Of a DNA stretch of 64,000 bases, positions 43,399 to 55,325 are shown in pieces. The stretch lies in NCBI GenBank assembly GCA_015143295.1, contig CM026573.1:8275934-8339933 (forward strand). The letters are read 5' to 3'. The notes under the pieces were generated by a model. That model saw nothing but the letters and a program-made list of their open reading frames with translations, was not told where the DNA came from and did no database searches. Positions within the stretch are counted from its first letter, which is position 1. Each line of letters opens with the position of its first letter. A program made the translations under genes and the position numbers. This stretch comes from Tetracentron sinense. Lineage: Eukaryota; Streptophyta; Magnoliopsida; Trochodendrales; Trochodendraceae.

Positions 43399-45047
43399 TG
43401 TAAGCATCCAATTTTTACACCCCGTACCATGGTCATCCCCCAGTGGAGTCCCCTGTGTAACCCTAGACTAAACCCAAGCTAGACCATAGGTAAACCCTAG
43501 CCCTAGGTATGCCCTAAGCGCTAAATCCTAGCTAAACCCTAGGTATGCCATGAACCCTAGACCTTAGGTAAAACCATTCGGGCTCAAGGCCCATCACCTT
43601 TAGGTATACCCCAAACCCGAGGCTAAGCTCTAGGCTAACCCTAGCTAAACCCTAGGACTAACCCTAGGCGAGCCCTAGACCAAACCCTAGACCTAACCCT
43701 ACCCTAAACCCTAGCCAAACCTAGGTATGAGCCCTCACAGGCTCAAAGCCCATTTAACAAATCCAAAAGCCAAAATCCATAAATTAAGGCCTTTGTGGGC
43801 CCAAACAAGGGCCCACCAACCATAGGAGTCTACTAGGGTGGGACCCACAACCCCTCAATTCAAACAACAGGTAGGAAAACCCCCAGAATAGCAACCCTAT
43901 CCCCCTATTGGCCCAAGTGTGCAAGGTCCTGGCCTGAAATGGAAAAAACCTTAGGGTGTCTGCGATTGGATTACCGACACCCTCAACATCAACTATTGGG
44001 AGAGTTGTGGTAATCCAATTACCGCCACCCTGGACTTTCATGCAGAACGCGTACCAGGCTCACCGTGATCAACCTAGTCCTCTTCCATTTGGTCCCCCAC
44101 GCCTGTGGGGATGACCAAAATGCCCTTGAGTCTCTCCTCTCTCTTCTATAAATACCAACCACCTTCCTTGGTTTGAAGGACTCCCATTTGCATAAGAAAA
44201 CTCTGCTCGATCCCCTTCAGCCCATCTTCAACCTTAGACTTCCATCCATTTAGGCCCTAGGCCCTTCTTAGAAGCTTACCAGGCCCTCAGGTCATCCCTG
44301 ACCTTCACCACCACCTTCACTCACTTGCCACAGTCGACACCTCCTCTGTACAACCACGGCAGCAGCTCTACGAGGGTAGGGCCACCCCCATCCCTCTCTC
44401 TTTCTATTGTTAATTGTAAGGGACCCCTGGTCCTGTTCCAAGGGTCCCATTTTGCATTTGTTGGTGTTCTGTAGCATCCCAGGCCAAGTACAGAGACCTC
44501 TCCACCTTCTTCATAGGTGTGGGGGGATCCCTCGAGGTATATAGCTCGGGGTAGCACCCCCTACTGTGCATGGACCTCTCCCCATAGGGTCTGGGGGTCC
44601 CTCAGTCCATGAGGGAACCCTCATCCCCAATTGGTGCAGCCCCCATTAGGGGAGATCGATTTTCTGAAAAAAATTTGTAATGTTGTTAGAGACCTTACCG
44701 ACATTTTTGATGCTTACTGTAACTTGCCTCTTCACCCTAGTTAGTTAAGGCCCTAGTCAACTCCAGGGCCACAGTTGGTTACCTTAGACCCTTGGCCAAC
44801 TCTTTCTAAAATTTTAGACCTTAACTCCCTTCCTAACTGTAGCACCCCGGACTTTTCTACACTTAATGAATAGCATTTTCATAGCTAATTGGTCTTCCTC
44901 GTAGTCTAATTAATAAATAAGGGAGAAATCGAAAATTCCGAAACTTCAGAAATGTTTTTTTTCGAAAGACGAACCCAACGCAAGTTGAATCGTCGAAATC
45001 CCTCGAGCGAGTTAAAAGATATGGTCAAAACAGTCCAGACCTGCAGA

Positions 45048-45236
45048 GCACCGATCGCTCGGTCCTTCTAGCGATCGATCAGTCCAAAACCGATCGATCG
45101 GTAGCTATCGACTAGTTAAAAATTTTGTATGGGAAAATTTTCCAGAGAGCAGATTTTTGATCGGTCGCTCAGTCAGAACACCGATCGCTCGGTAGGCAAC
45201 TGATCGATCGGTCATAACCACCGATCGCTCGGTTCC
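45048..45236 (+). repeat. Cluster of ACCGATCGATCGGT-like palindromes
   Basis: ACCGATCGCTCGGT occurs at about 45050, 45179 and 45221, and ACCGATCGATCGGT at about 45089. Variants with GATCGATCAGT, GATCGGTCGCTCAGT and TGATCGATCGGTC lie between. There are at least seven copies in under 200 bp, in the presumed U3 of the solo LTR, upstream of a TATA-like CCCATAAAGG (about 45295). Whether they bind a factor is unknown. Confidence 0.8.
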
Positions 45237-46214
45237 CGTGTTTTTACAGAAATTTTAGTAAGGGCATTTTTGTCTTTCAGGTGTTAAACCCTTACCCATA
45301 AAGGCTTGCTCGACCATTTGAACCCTCATTCACTACACTTAGAATATTTAGAGAGAAAAGAGAGGAGAAGAAGAGGGTTTTCACCTAGGGTTTCCATTAG
45401 AGAAGGAATCAAAGGGTTTGACAACCCTAGATCATCCTCAAACTTGGATTGCTTCAAGTTCAAGGCTCAAGCTCGTGGGGGATCTCCTTCTCAAGCTAGG
45501 GCAGCATTCTCCAAGGTATTGCAAGAGAGTTTTCTTCTCCAAACCAAGTCTCCCTCAAGAAAAGGTTTCCTCCTTTCAAGTTGGAGCTCAAATCAAGGTT
45601 CCTACCAAGATCAAGCCTCGATCTAAGGTTAGTACACCCTACTAACTTTCCCTAGTAATAATCTAGGTTTTTTTTTAGGTGAAATGTGATTCATGTTAGT
45701 ATGTTTTCTTCCTTGTAAAATGTATCATTTCTAATAATTATAAACAAGAAAAAGAAAAGGATATGGATGTGTGGATGTGAGATTGATTGAGGCGATGAGA
45801 TGCCGAATGTATGATGTGTGATATGTGTGGTATGTGTAATGGAAAATGGAGGATGAACATTTTACCAATAATGAACTCACTTTGATTATTGAATGGAAAA
45901 TATGCACTAAAAAGAAGAAGATGAACTATGGAGGAACATTGCATGTGATGTGTTTGACAAAATGCCTAAACTATGAAATAATGATTTGAATGAAGAAAAT
46001 GGAAATAGGCCTTATGCATGTATTCTTATGAATAGTGAATTGATTAAAAATATCATGTTAATTACTCAAATGACCATATGCATGTACTATGAATAGAATG
46101 AATTGTGATGTCTTGTTATCCTCATTTTCATGAATTGTACTATTGACATGTACACGAACACGCATGTTGCATGAACCGAGATTTCAAGAGCATATGCATA
46201 TAATAACCAACAAG

Positions 46215-46505
46215 AAAATATTGCATGTCAAGGAGGTTGGTGGCCCAGGGACATTCGGGTACTAGCCTCTGGCTCACAAGAAAACCCCAAAACACATATT
46301 GTCAAGGAGGTTGGTAGCCCAGGGAGATTCGGGTGCTAGCCTCTGGCTCACAAGAGAACTAAACAAGTAATAAAAATCACATATTGTCAAAGAGGTTGGT
46401 AGCCCAGGGACATTCGGGTACTAGCCTCTGGCTCACAAGAAAACCATATATCAAGGAGGTTGGCAGCCCAGGAAGATTCGGGTGCTAGCCTCTGGCTCAC
46501 AAGTT
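46215..46505 (+). repeat. Four tandem repeats of about 65 bp in the solo LTR
   Basis: Each unit has TCAA(G/A)GAGGTTGG, AGCCCAGG, ATTCGGGT and CTAGCCTCTGGCTCACAAG. Spacers between units differ in length (for example an extra AACTAAACAAGTAATAAAAATC before the third), so the array is imperfect. Confidence 0.85.
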
Positions 46506-48515
46506 ACGAGATGCAGGTTCACAAGATGATGACAAGACATTCATGCATGCACGCATACATGATTTCTACAAGGCATACCGAGACATGAAAACGGGTTTTC
46601 AAGCATGAGTTTTATCGGCGTTTTTGCATTTATACACGTACATCAAGATGATAATATTGCTCCATGTTTAATATTGTTTAATTCTATGATCTTACTATTG
46701 CCTTGAATTGATGATTGGTATGGTATTACTTTTGTGTGTTTTTTACTGTTATGGTTAGCTAGTAGCTTGTACTTGCTGAGTATTCCATGCTCAGCCGTAC
46801 TTTCATGTCGGCAGGTACCAAGGGAGCCCTCGACCCGGAGCCTTAGGTCGAGGAAGAGTATATAGAGGAGAGAGAGCCATCTATCCCACTGCAGTCTCAG
46901 GCGGACCGAGACCTCGACGTGTGGCCATACCTCGACTACTGTTGAGGGTAGGCTACGAGAGGGTGCTTATGTATTTTGACATTTTGATGGGTGGGCCTGT
47001 CCACCTTAGACTTAGACATGTTTTGTATATATGCTAACTTGGAATACTATCTTGGAAATCTTAGAAGAAAAGAAAATGTTAGTTACGCTTCCGCATTTAT
47101 GTTTAGCTTCCGCGCTCTGATTATCATTGTTGAGTATTGTAATTATCTTGTTGATGATAGGATGGTTTGGCAGGTACGTATAGTCACGCCTAAAGTATCC
47201 CTAAACTCCTAGAGGGTATTTTGGGACGCGACACTAACCATAGCAGAGCCTTAAACCCAGGTTAATAAACTGTCGACAATCTGATTACCGACAACATGAA
47301 CCCTTTTTTTCAGTGACTTTGGGCCCCTGTGGGGCCCACATCACTCATGACCTGGGGCTCACTCCAGACCCAATATGTAGTCTTGTACTTCATCTATCTC
47401 CCTAGAAAGTTTCAGACCCATGGGCCAAGCCTAATCATGGTTAGCAGGGCCTTAAACTCCGGTTAACAAGCTGTTGGTAATGCCTTTATCGACAGCACAG
47501 ACAGTTTTTTTTGCAAATTTTGGGCCCTTGTGGGGTCCACACCTGACATGATCTTGGGCCCACAACAGGCCCATAGGATTCCTGGGACTTCAGGATATCC
47601 ATTCATGCCCTCACTTTTTCTTGGGGTGATACCTAACTGTTGTTAAATCCCCACAAATTCTGGTTAAAAATTTACTATAATGGAGGTAATCCGATTACCT
47701 TAATTCTTTAAAATTTTGATTTTGGGCTTTGTACAGGGCCCAGACCTGATAAGAGGCCATTCTAGGCCCAGGCATACCTTCTGGGCCCATCTTTGACTTA
47801 CCTTGACTCTTAACCATGGTTAAAGTAATCTATGGTTAACTTTTAACCATGGTTAAGCACCCCTTAATCCCACAAAAATTTAAAAAAATCTCCAAAAAAA
47901 TAAGAAAAATAAAAAAGATAAAAAAATTAATATTTGGACCATTTTAACCATGGTTAGCACCCCTAACCATGGTTAACCATCTTTTAACCCCGATTAGTAA
48001 CCCTAACCCAGGGTTAGCACCCCCTTAGCCTCCGGGTTTCATCCTTAGCCTCTGGCCCCATACCTTGCACATTAACCAACCTCGGTCAAGCAAAATCCTA
48101 ATCACAGGATTATGCTCATTAGCCACCCTTGGTGCACACACACACCCTAGCCTTAGCACAGGCTCATGTGCTAGAACTATGTTCAGTCTGTGCTCACCAC
48201 AATGTGAGTACGTAGGCAACCCAACCCGGGTTCAACCTTAGTTATTTTTTCTTTCTTACGATTAGTATTAATTTAAACACTTTGACATTTGATTAACAAT
48301 TGAGATTAATTTGGCTTAAACCTAGTAAGTAGGAAACCACTATAAGTGGATGCGTCAGGGTGCCTAACCCCTTCCCTGGACTTAATCGAACCTCTTACCC
48401 TGATCTCTGATCAGAGACTAAAGACCTTATTCAACATTTAGGGGGACTTATCCCTTCTGAATGAATAAGTGACAACTCTTAACAAACCCCGTGAGTGAAA
48501 ATTTCCCCGCTCATA

Positions 48516-49380
48516 GCTCTGGCGACTCTACAGGGGACTACTCAAGGTTTAACTCGGAACCTAGGTTTAAGCCAAATAAACTTCAAATTAATCAAATGCC
48601 TTAGTATTTAAATTAATACTAATCATTTTACATCTCTTTGGTGATTTGTGTACTGTGCATCTCATTCATATCATAGTAGTGTAATCAACCCGATACCTAT
48701 TAGACAGACTTATTACGCTTACGGCCGTTGGATAATGATCCTCAGTGTCAGTGGCTTAAACTTCTTGGGAGGTCTGCGGAATTACGCCTGCTGGGTGATG
48801 ACTCTCAGGAAATGATTCTGAACACTCCCACTTACACCTATCATCCATTTTCAGGTATGTTCTATACCGGGGAGTAGCATATACGGTGTTAAGTGACCCC
48901 TCATCCTCAAGAACACACTTGCATACACCAACATTCATACATATAGCCTAACTTAGGGTATAGTCTACAAGCAGTCCATCCGGAAGGGTCTCCTGACCCT
49001 AACCTGCTTGCACCCTACACCTGTCCCCATTCTTGGCTGGCTATCCAGGCACTTTACCCGAGTAATCACCCATCCAAGGGCATGTAATGAGCCTTACCTG
49101 TGCTTGTAATAAAACACAACTGACCCCGTGTCCTGACATAGCATATGGAGTTCAAACCCCAAGCAGACAGGTCTTCCCAAAGACCTATCTTAGCTTTGAC
49201 CTGATAAGCCCCGCTTTCCAACAACCAGGGTAAAGTATGCTGGAACTCTTTTTGACTGTCCTATCGGCTCACATGTGCCTTGTCACACCCAATCAAAAAA
49301 TCAAAAAGTTTGCATAATCTTTTGCATTTTCATCTGCATTTCACAGTACACTCACATCGAGTCTGTCCTTATTCAGGAAG
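48516..49380 (+). other. 5' leader of the 17-kb element
   Basis: It runs from the end of the 5' LTR through the putative primer-binding site (48520-48536) to the ORF1 start. No coding frame is supported. A long untranslated leader is usual for large Gypsy elements. Confidence 0.5.
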
Positions 49381-52300
49381 ATGACAGGTACTTCAGGGAT
49401 TGTAAAGACAATTGGTCAACCCTCGCGGTCTGTACATTTGATTTTTGAGGGGGCATGTGATCGGAGTCTCCAAAAAGCAGTAGAGGTCCTTACTTCCGAT
49501 CAGCGTTTGACTTGGGCCCAGTATTACAAATTGGGATTCGTCCTATACCTATCCATGGTTAACCTAGATCCACGCCTCTTAAAAGCTGCAATCTAGTATT
49601 GGAACCCCTCGTACATGGTCTTTCGTTTCGGTAAGAACGAACTATATCCGATTTTGGAGGAAATTAACCGCATTTTGAGGTTAAACATGGATGGCGATGC
49701 CATAATACCACGATATAAGATAAATTACCAGGTAGACCTATCAAGGTTCTTGCATCTCAAGCTTGCATGCTTGCAGCCCGGTCCTAACGGCACTCTTGAT
49801 CGGATACCCATACAGTCTCTGGAGAAGCTGTACCGCTCCAAGTGGAACCCTGACCACATCGCAGCGGAACTCCCTGGTCTCAAACCCTTTCCACTGATAG
49901 CTGTGTCTCAGTTGCTGTTCCCGAGATACCACACACTTGTCGAGTCTGTACTGGTAGAGATTATCGAGGACACCTGCTGTGAACACCCCATTTTTACACC
50001 CCTTAATCCCATTTATTTTATTTTTATTTTTATTATTTTATTTTATTTAAAATTTTTAATTTTAGCACTACTTTATTTTATTTTATTTTTAAAACTTTTT
50101 TATTACTTATTTGAGTGGATCCGAGGGAGAGAGAAAGGAGTTCAAACCTTAAAAGCCCAAATCCAAATCCCCAAGGGTTTAAACCCTAAAGCACAAGACC
50201 TGTTACCTAAGGCCCAAAGCCCACAACCTAAACCTCAAACCCCATTTCTTAAAAACCTATGTTTAAAATTCAACTTCATCAAGCCCAAGTTCAAATCCTA
50301 AACCCTCATTGTCCTAAGCCCAAACCCTAAAAATCCATACCCTAAATCATCTAAAGCCCAAGGCTCATGAGAGATCTCTATAAAAGCCTGAGTTGAGGAT
50401 TTCATCACTATTTTTGGTTGCAAGCTACAGAATATCCTAACCATTCAGTTACGGGCTGCAGAGCTCACTCCCTCTCCTTCTCTCTCTCTCCCATTTTCTC
50501 CATTACCAGTTCCGACCCTCCATCTCGGCGTTTGCTTCATCATCAGTAGCAGCCATTCATCATCTCACCTCTCCAACGTCTCTACCCCTGGCGATTTCCA
50601 TTTCCCGGCGAGTTGCAGGACTAGGAGACCCTGTTCTCCAATCAATTTCCCCGGCGAGCTTTGATCCTCACCCAAGGCACCACCCTTCATCTCCGGTGAC
50701 AGGTCTCATCTTCGGTAAGATTCATCTCTCCGATCTCCCTCACCCCAATCTCCTTCATTATCTTATAAGCTTCAATCAGCGAGTTCAACACTGATCTAGA
50801 AGCTCAATCTACTCCGGCCAACTCTTTATCGGCTCTGGCTTTCTTTGATCTGGTTGATATCCCTCTTCCAATCCTCTTGATCTCTCTCTTGATTTTGATT
50901 TCTAGATCTATCTAGAATCTTAAGTTAGTTTGATATATATTTTGTTTAATTTTTCTTTCTCAGTATCTCTTTTGATCTGAGTTCTAGATCTAGAATCTAG
51001 ATCTAGATCTAGATCGAGTTTTCGGAATATTTCTATGTTATTTTTATTTTTTTTATGTTTTTTGGTTTCATATGTTCAGGATCTAGGGGATTCAACTCGC
51101 CGGAATCCATGCTGGGAGCTTCAGCTAACCTCAGTTAGTTTTGATCATCTCTTATTTTCTCCCAGTTCTCAGGTAATCCTCTTGGCCAAGCTCTCATTTC
51201 TTCTTGATCGAGATTTATTGATTCGATTTCTTTCCCTCACCATTTCGATTTCTTTTTTTAATTTTATTTCTCTGTTTTGTTTAACTGATCAGGTTCATCT
51301 CTTCCAACATCAATCGCCACCCTCTGATTTGGCCAGCAGTTTTTCTTAGCCTCAATGATCCATTTTTGATCCTCTAAGTCCCGACCAAACCAGCTCCATC
51401 TCCGGCCAGATCGCTTCATCAGAGTTTCCCTCTATCATCAGGTAACGTTTCGGTTACCCCTCTTAGCTCACCATTCAATCTGGTCAATCCTTCTTCTGAT
51501 TCCATCTTTATTCCTGATCTGTTCTAGTTCAAATCTAGACTTATAAATCTAGATTTCCAGATCTAGATCTATAAGTCTAGATTTAAGTTTTACTATAGTT
51601 TTTATTATCTATTATTTTATTTTTATTTCTATTTGCATAGGAGAAGATTTCAGCCAGACCAATGGTTTCCTTGGATCTTTGTTTTATTTTTTATTTTTTG
51701 TTCTTATGTTAGTGAACCTATTGTTCTGTGGGTCGAGTGACTGTGAGATAGAGTGTTTTATCATCATATTCTTCCCACCGAAGTAGCTGCCACCATCCCT
51801 GAGAATATCCATCAACCACATCAGGTATGCTCCCTCTCTCTGTTTACAGTTTCTTTATTTGTTTATTCTTGTGTGGTTGCTAGACTGTAGATCTTTCTGT
51901 TCGTGTAATTTGGGGGCCATCAGACTGAAGTGCTATCAGATCTAGCCCAATTTAGTTATTGAGTCAAAGTGAGCCAATCAGCTTGGAAGGCTAACCTTGG
52001 CTCAATAACTCATTGGTTCTAAATCTGTGGTTGTTTTTAGCCCATTAATTAATTATTTTGTAATCATGGGCCTTAGAGTGCTAGTGAGCCAAAGCCAATT
52101 GACCACTATTGGTCAATGGGCCTCGGCCCATTAGCCTTGTTTTTGGTTTTGGTTGTCTTTGGTTATTTGTGGCTAATTAATTTATTGTGAATTATCCTTG
52201 TGTATGTGCAATAGGGTTAGGCCGTAGTTTTTTTACTTTTGCCTACATGGGGCACTTAGGTGGATTTTTTAACCCTAAATAATGGGCCTACCCCGTTAGT

Positions 52301-54345
52301 TTAGTCTTACAAAAAATAAAAAAATATATATAAAAAAGTCAAAATAAATTAAAGGCACAGGGTCCGTATTTAAACCATATCATTTTCTGGTTTAAGGCCG
52401 CTTGATCCGCCCCGCTCTTTGCCTTTAAATTAATTAATCACTTAGGCCTTATTTTTCTTTTTTGCCTACATTGGGCACCTAGGTTAGTTCTTGACTAGTT
52501 AAACTTGCCAAAATTAAAAAAATACAAAAAATCAAAAAAATACAAAATAACAAAAACATTCAAAAAAAAAAAATCTAAAATGAAAAAAAAAAAAGGACCT
52601 ACCCTAATAAATGAACGCCCCCTAGAGCTCCCCCACGAGCACCTAGCTACGCAACCATCTCCCGGAATGAGATTCATAAATTTCAATTCCGCATTCCCCC
52701 AACTCAAACACGAGTCGGAAGTGACCACACTCCGAAACGAGTATAAAAACAGTCACCCCCGCAAACTACTATTAGGGTCTGATTCCGACTAATCGGATAA
52801 GTAGGCAACCCGAACTAGGGTTCGACCCCAACCTAGGATAAAAATTTTACACTCCATTTATGATTGTTTGTGTTTGATTAGCAAAATTAATAATTGTTTT
52901 AGGAAATTTTAAGTGATTTTAAATGATTGGCTTAGACCTAGTGAGTAGGTAACCATCATTAGATGGGGATCTTGGGGTGCCTAATCCCTTCCCCAGGACC
53001 TAAATGGATCTCTTACCTAGATTACTCTGGACCGTAGGTCCTTTATTTTGGATTATCTTAGGATCCTACTTCCCCTAAGTAGGTGGCGACTCTTAAAATG
53101 AATTTAGTGTTATTCCTCTACTCTCGGACCTCACTTGAGCATTTAGAGTTGAGAGGAGGGGAAAGACGGTAAATTTATATGCTTACACCTGCGGTTTTGG
53201 AACCATCATACCAGTCATCCTTGTAGAGCTTTTTAGGGTTCTCAATCAGGCAATAGGTCGCCGAAAGGGCATCTTCCATGCCAGCACACCGCTCTTGCAC
53301 CTTTGAATGGTAACACACCTGTCAACGATCACATCTATACCGGCCGACCTTCGCGAAGCCTACAACATATCCCAGAAGATTTCTCAGGGTCAGGGTCCGG
53401 TTGTAACCACAGACGTCGGAGAGCTCTACCAGCTTCTCCAAGACCTGACAGAGAAGAATATTTTGTGGCAGTGCAAATGGCTAGTCATGCCGAGACTACC
53501 TCGCGTCGTCATTTCAGGGAGACGGTATATGATTCTTGCCAGTCTTATAGGCTTTGCAGCCTATGTACCACTCAGAGTCCTCCGCCAGTTGGGATTCCCT
53601 CAGCGCATCCCAGTCTTAGACTGATAGGAAAATGATTTTGCTGACTTCACAGTACACTCCGAGCACCTCATCGACCGATTCCAGTCTAGTTGGCGAAACA
53701 CCAGACGATATCAACGGCCAGACTTTTTGGTCACAACAGGACCATCTACAGATGCAGCGTACCGGCATTGGGTGGGAAACCCTGACATTCCATCCCCAAT
53801 GCCTGCACCTAGAGAACTTCCCACTCCAGTCTCAGCTCCAGCACAAGGAACCATACTCTTAGCTGACATGGTGGTTCCCTGGAGCGATATCTTTATGGAG
53901 AGACAACTCCATATCCAGATGAAAGAGCAGTGACTTCGGAAAGCCCAACAGACATTCAGGTTACAGGAAGCGGAGTGAGACCGCGAACTCCAGGCCAGGC
54001 AAAAACAGATCGAGTACCTTGGACAGACAATCCGCTCTTACTAGAAGAAGCAGAAAGGCGACGCCAAAGAGACATCCATCCTCAGAGCCCAGTTGCACTT
54101 CTATCAGGAGCAGCTTGATAGTGCAAAGACAGAGATGACCGACCGTATCCAACAGTTCGGATATCGGATGTTCAACACTACAGAGTCCATTGCCAACATG
54201 GAGGTTGAGGTCACATCCCTCCAGCAACAGATCATGGACCTGAACGTGGTGCCCGGCCACTTGACTTTGCAATCCCTGACGGGCTTGCCTAGGATCAAGT
54301 CTTTTCTTTTTATTGAGTCGCACAATCGTGTACTCATTTAGCATG
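49381..54345 (+). pseudogene. Retrotransposon ORF1-like protein (plant mobile domain/DUF7745 type), split by a solo LTR
   Basis: The two parts, 49381-49977 and 53193-54345, join in frame across the solo LTR. The first reads LTWAQYYKLGFVLYLSMVNLDPRLLKAAI, a stop, then WNPSYMVFRFGKNELYPILEEINRIL and a long conserved stretch to VEIIEDTC. The second continues IPADLREAYNISQKI, ELYQLLQDLTEKNILWQCKWL and PLRVLRQLGFPQRIPVLD, then a coiled coil (QARQKQIEYLGQTI, LRAQLHFYQEQLDSAKTEM, EVEVTSLQQQIMDL). The first half resembles the extra N-terminal protein of Ogre/Tat-type elements; the name is from memory of the motif. Several in-frame stops show decay. Confidence 0.55.
49978..53187 (+). mobile_element. 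Solo LTR nested in ORF1 (3210 bp)
   Basis: Begins TGTGAACACCCCATTTTTACACC and ends TATGCTTACA. CCTGC duplicates flank it at 49973-49977 and 53188-53192. A TATA box, TATAAAA (50379-50385), leads into a CT-rich leader-like stretch. The right part carries GTAGGCAACCCGAACTAGG and GGTGGCGACTC, shared in diverged form with the outer LTRs, so it comes from a related family. Frames such as 50100-50301 or 52505-52792 are LTR sequence, not genes. Confidence 0.85.
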
Positions 54346-55325
54346 CATCAATGAAAAATATTTTTCTAACATCATATCTCCCGTCTTCATGCATATTCAT
54401 GGTTAGCCATTGTATCTTTTTTAGTTTGCATGAGCCAACCCATGACTTGTTCTATGACTGAGATTCTCACAAATGTCGTAGAAGCAGTCCTGACGGAGAT
54501 ACCAGTCACAGAGCTAGTACCTTATCGGCCTCCATCTGAGAATAGCTCAGAAGCAATGACAGAACCATCAGACCATCAACAGAGAATTGACGAACTGTAT
54601 CAAAAATCCAGTTGAACCAACCTGCATTAAGCAGCCCCGACAAGATAAGCAGAAGAAGCAGCTTTCGCGCTTCCCCGCAAGCAGAATTCAACAGTGTTAC
54701 ACCTTGCATGATGAAACATTTCAGTATCATCCAACATGATCAAACTTCAACGCTTCTTGGCCATACCAGAATCAAATCCGGCATCATTTGCCTCAAATCT
54801 CTGAACATCTTGTACCTTAACAGTGTACACCTCTCGACACCCCCGTGTGTCTTTGACATCATCGAGTCTCCATCGACAAAAACAAATCTTATCGACAAGC
54901 CGACACTCACCGTATGTAACCCTAGAGATACCTCCGCGTGATCTCGACATACGGGTCTCTATTGACAAAACACAACTTGTCAACACTCTGACACTCACCG
55001 CATGTCCTCCTCTCTCGACACCCCGTGTGTCCTTGACATTCCAGGTCTCCATTGACGTCGAGTCAATATGCCGACACCTCGCATGTCCAACACCCTGTGT
55101 GATCCCAACACCCTATGTGTTCTTGACACCTCGTGTGTCCCCCGATCGATTCGGTTAATATCCACCGGGAAACATCGTTTCGATCAATCCTCTTGTCGCT
55201 CCCGAGCGACACCTGCCTCCGGGCCACGCCATCTCTGCATCCATCTGTCTTCCCCAGCTACTCGCTATCCCATAGTAGTAGTTTTCATCACTTCACTACA
55301 CTCACCATATGCACAATATGCATAC
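54346..55325 (+). pseudogene. Remnant gag-like start and degenerate CACCCCGTGTGTC repeats
   Basis: A short frame at 54430-54615 (MTEILTNVVEAVLTEIPV...HQQRIDELYQKSS) is followed by stops and could be a Gag N-terminus. From about 54830 to 55150, ACACC(C)CGTGTGTC and CTCCATYGAC words recur four to six times at uneven spacing, a decayed local repeat. Nothing resembling RT or integrase is present. Confidence 0.4.

Larger units (their letters stand above)
44838..47233 (+). mobile_element. Solo LTR nested in the 5' LTR (2396 bp)
   Basis: Begins TGTAGCACCCCGG and ends GACGCGACA. CTAAC duplicates flank it at 44833-44837 and 47234-47238. No internal retroviral genes or second LTR are present, so it is a solo LTR left by recombination between two LTRs. 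It contains a cluster of ACCGATCG-type palindromes (45048-45236) and four tandem repeats of about 65 bp (46215-46505). The frame at 45306-45626 is LTR leader sequence, not a gene. The start form recalls Gypsy chromovirus LTRs. Confidence 0.85.
43399..48515 (+). repeat. 5' LTR of the 17-kb element (interrupted)
   Basis: LTR parts 43399-44837 and 47239-48515 total about 2.7 kb, split by the solo LTR at 44838-47233. A TATA box, TATAAAT (44147-44153), lies in U3. The terminal CA has become TA (48514-48515). U3 is rich in telomere-like ACCCTA words (43460-43740), and the right part holds many AACCATGGTT palindromes (47810-47970). It keeps about 245 bp (around 44610-44837) that the 3' LTR has lost. 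Confidence 0.85.

Noticed and set aside
45306..45645. 106- and 75-codon plus-strand frames
   Set aside because: They lie in the leader part of a solo LTR with a defined target duplication and show no domain.
46215..46505. CRISPR-like regularly spaced repeats
   Set aside because: Imperfect tandem repeats inside a plant LTR, with uneven spacers that are themselves related; this is not a CRISPR array.
49978..53187. Possibility that this is a complete retrotransposon rather than a solo LTR
   Set aside because: There is no internal repeat of its own ends, no PBS or PPT inside and no Gag or Pol frame. Only one LTR unit with one TATA box is visible.
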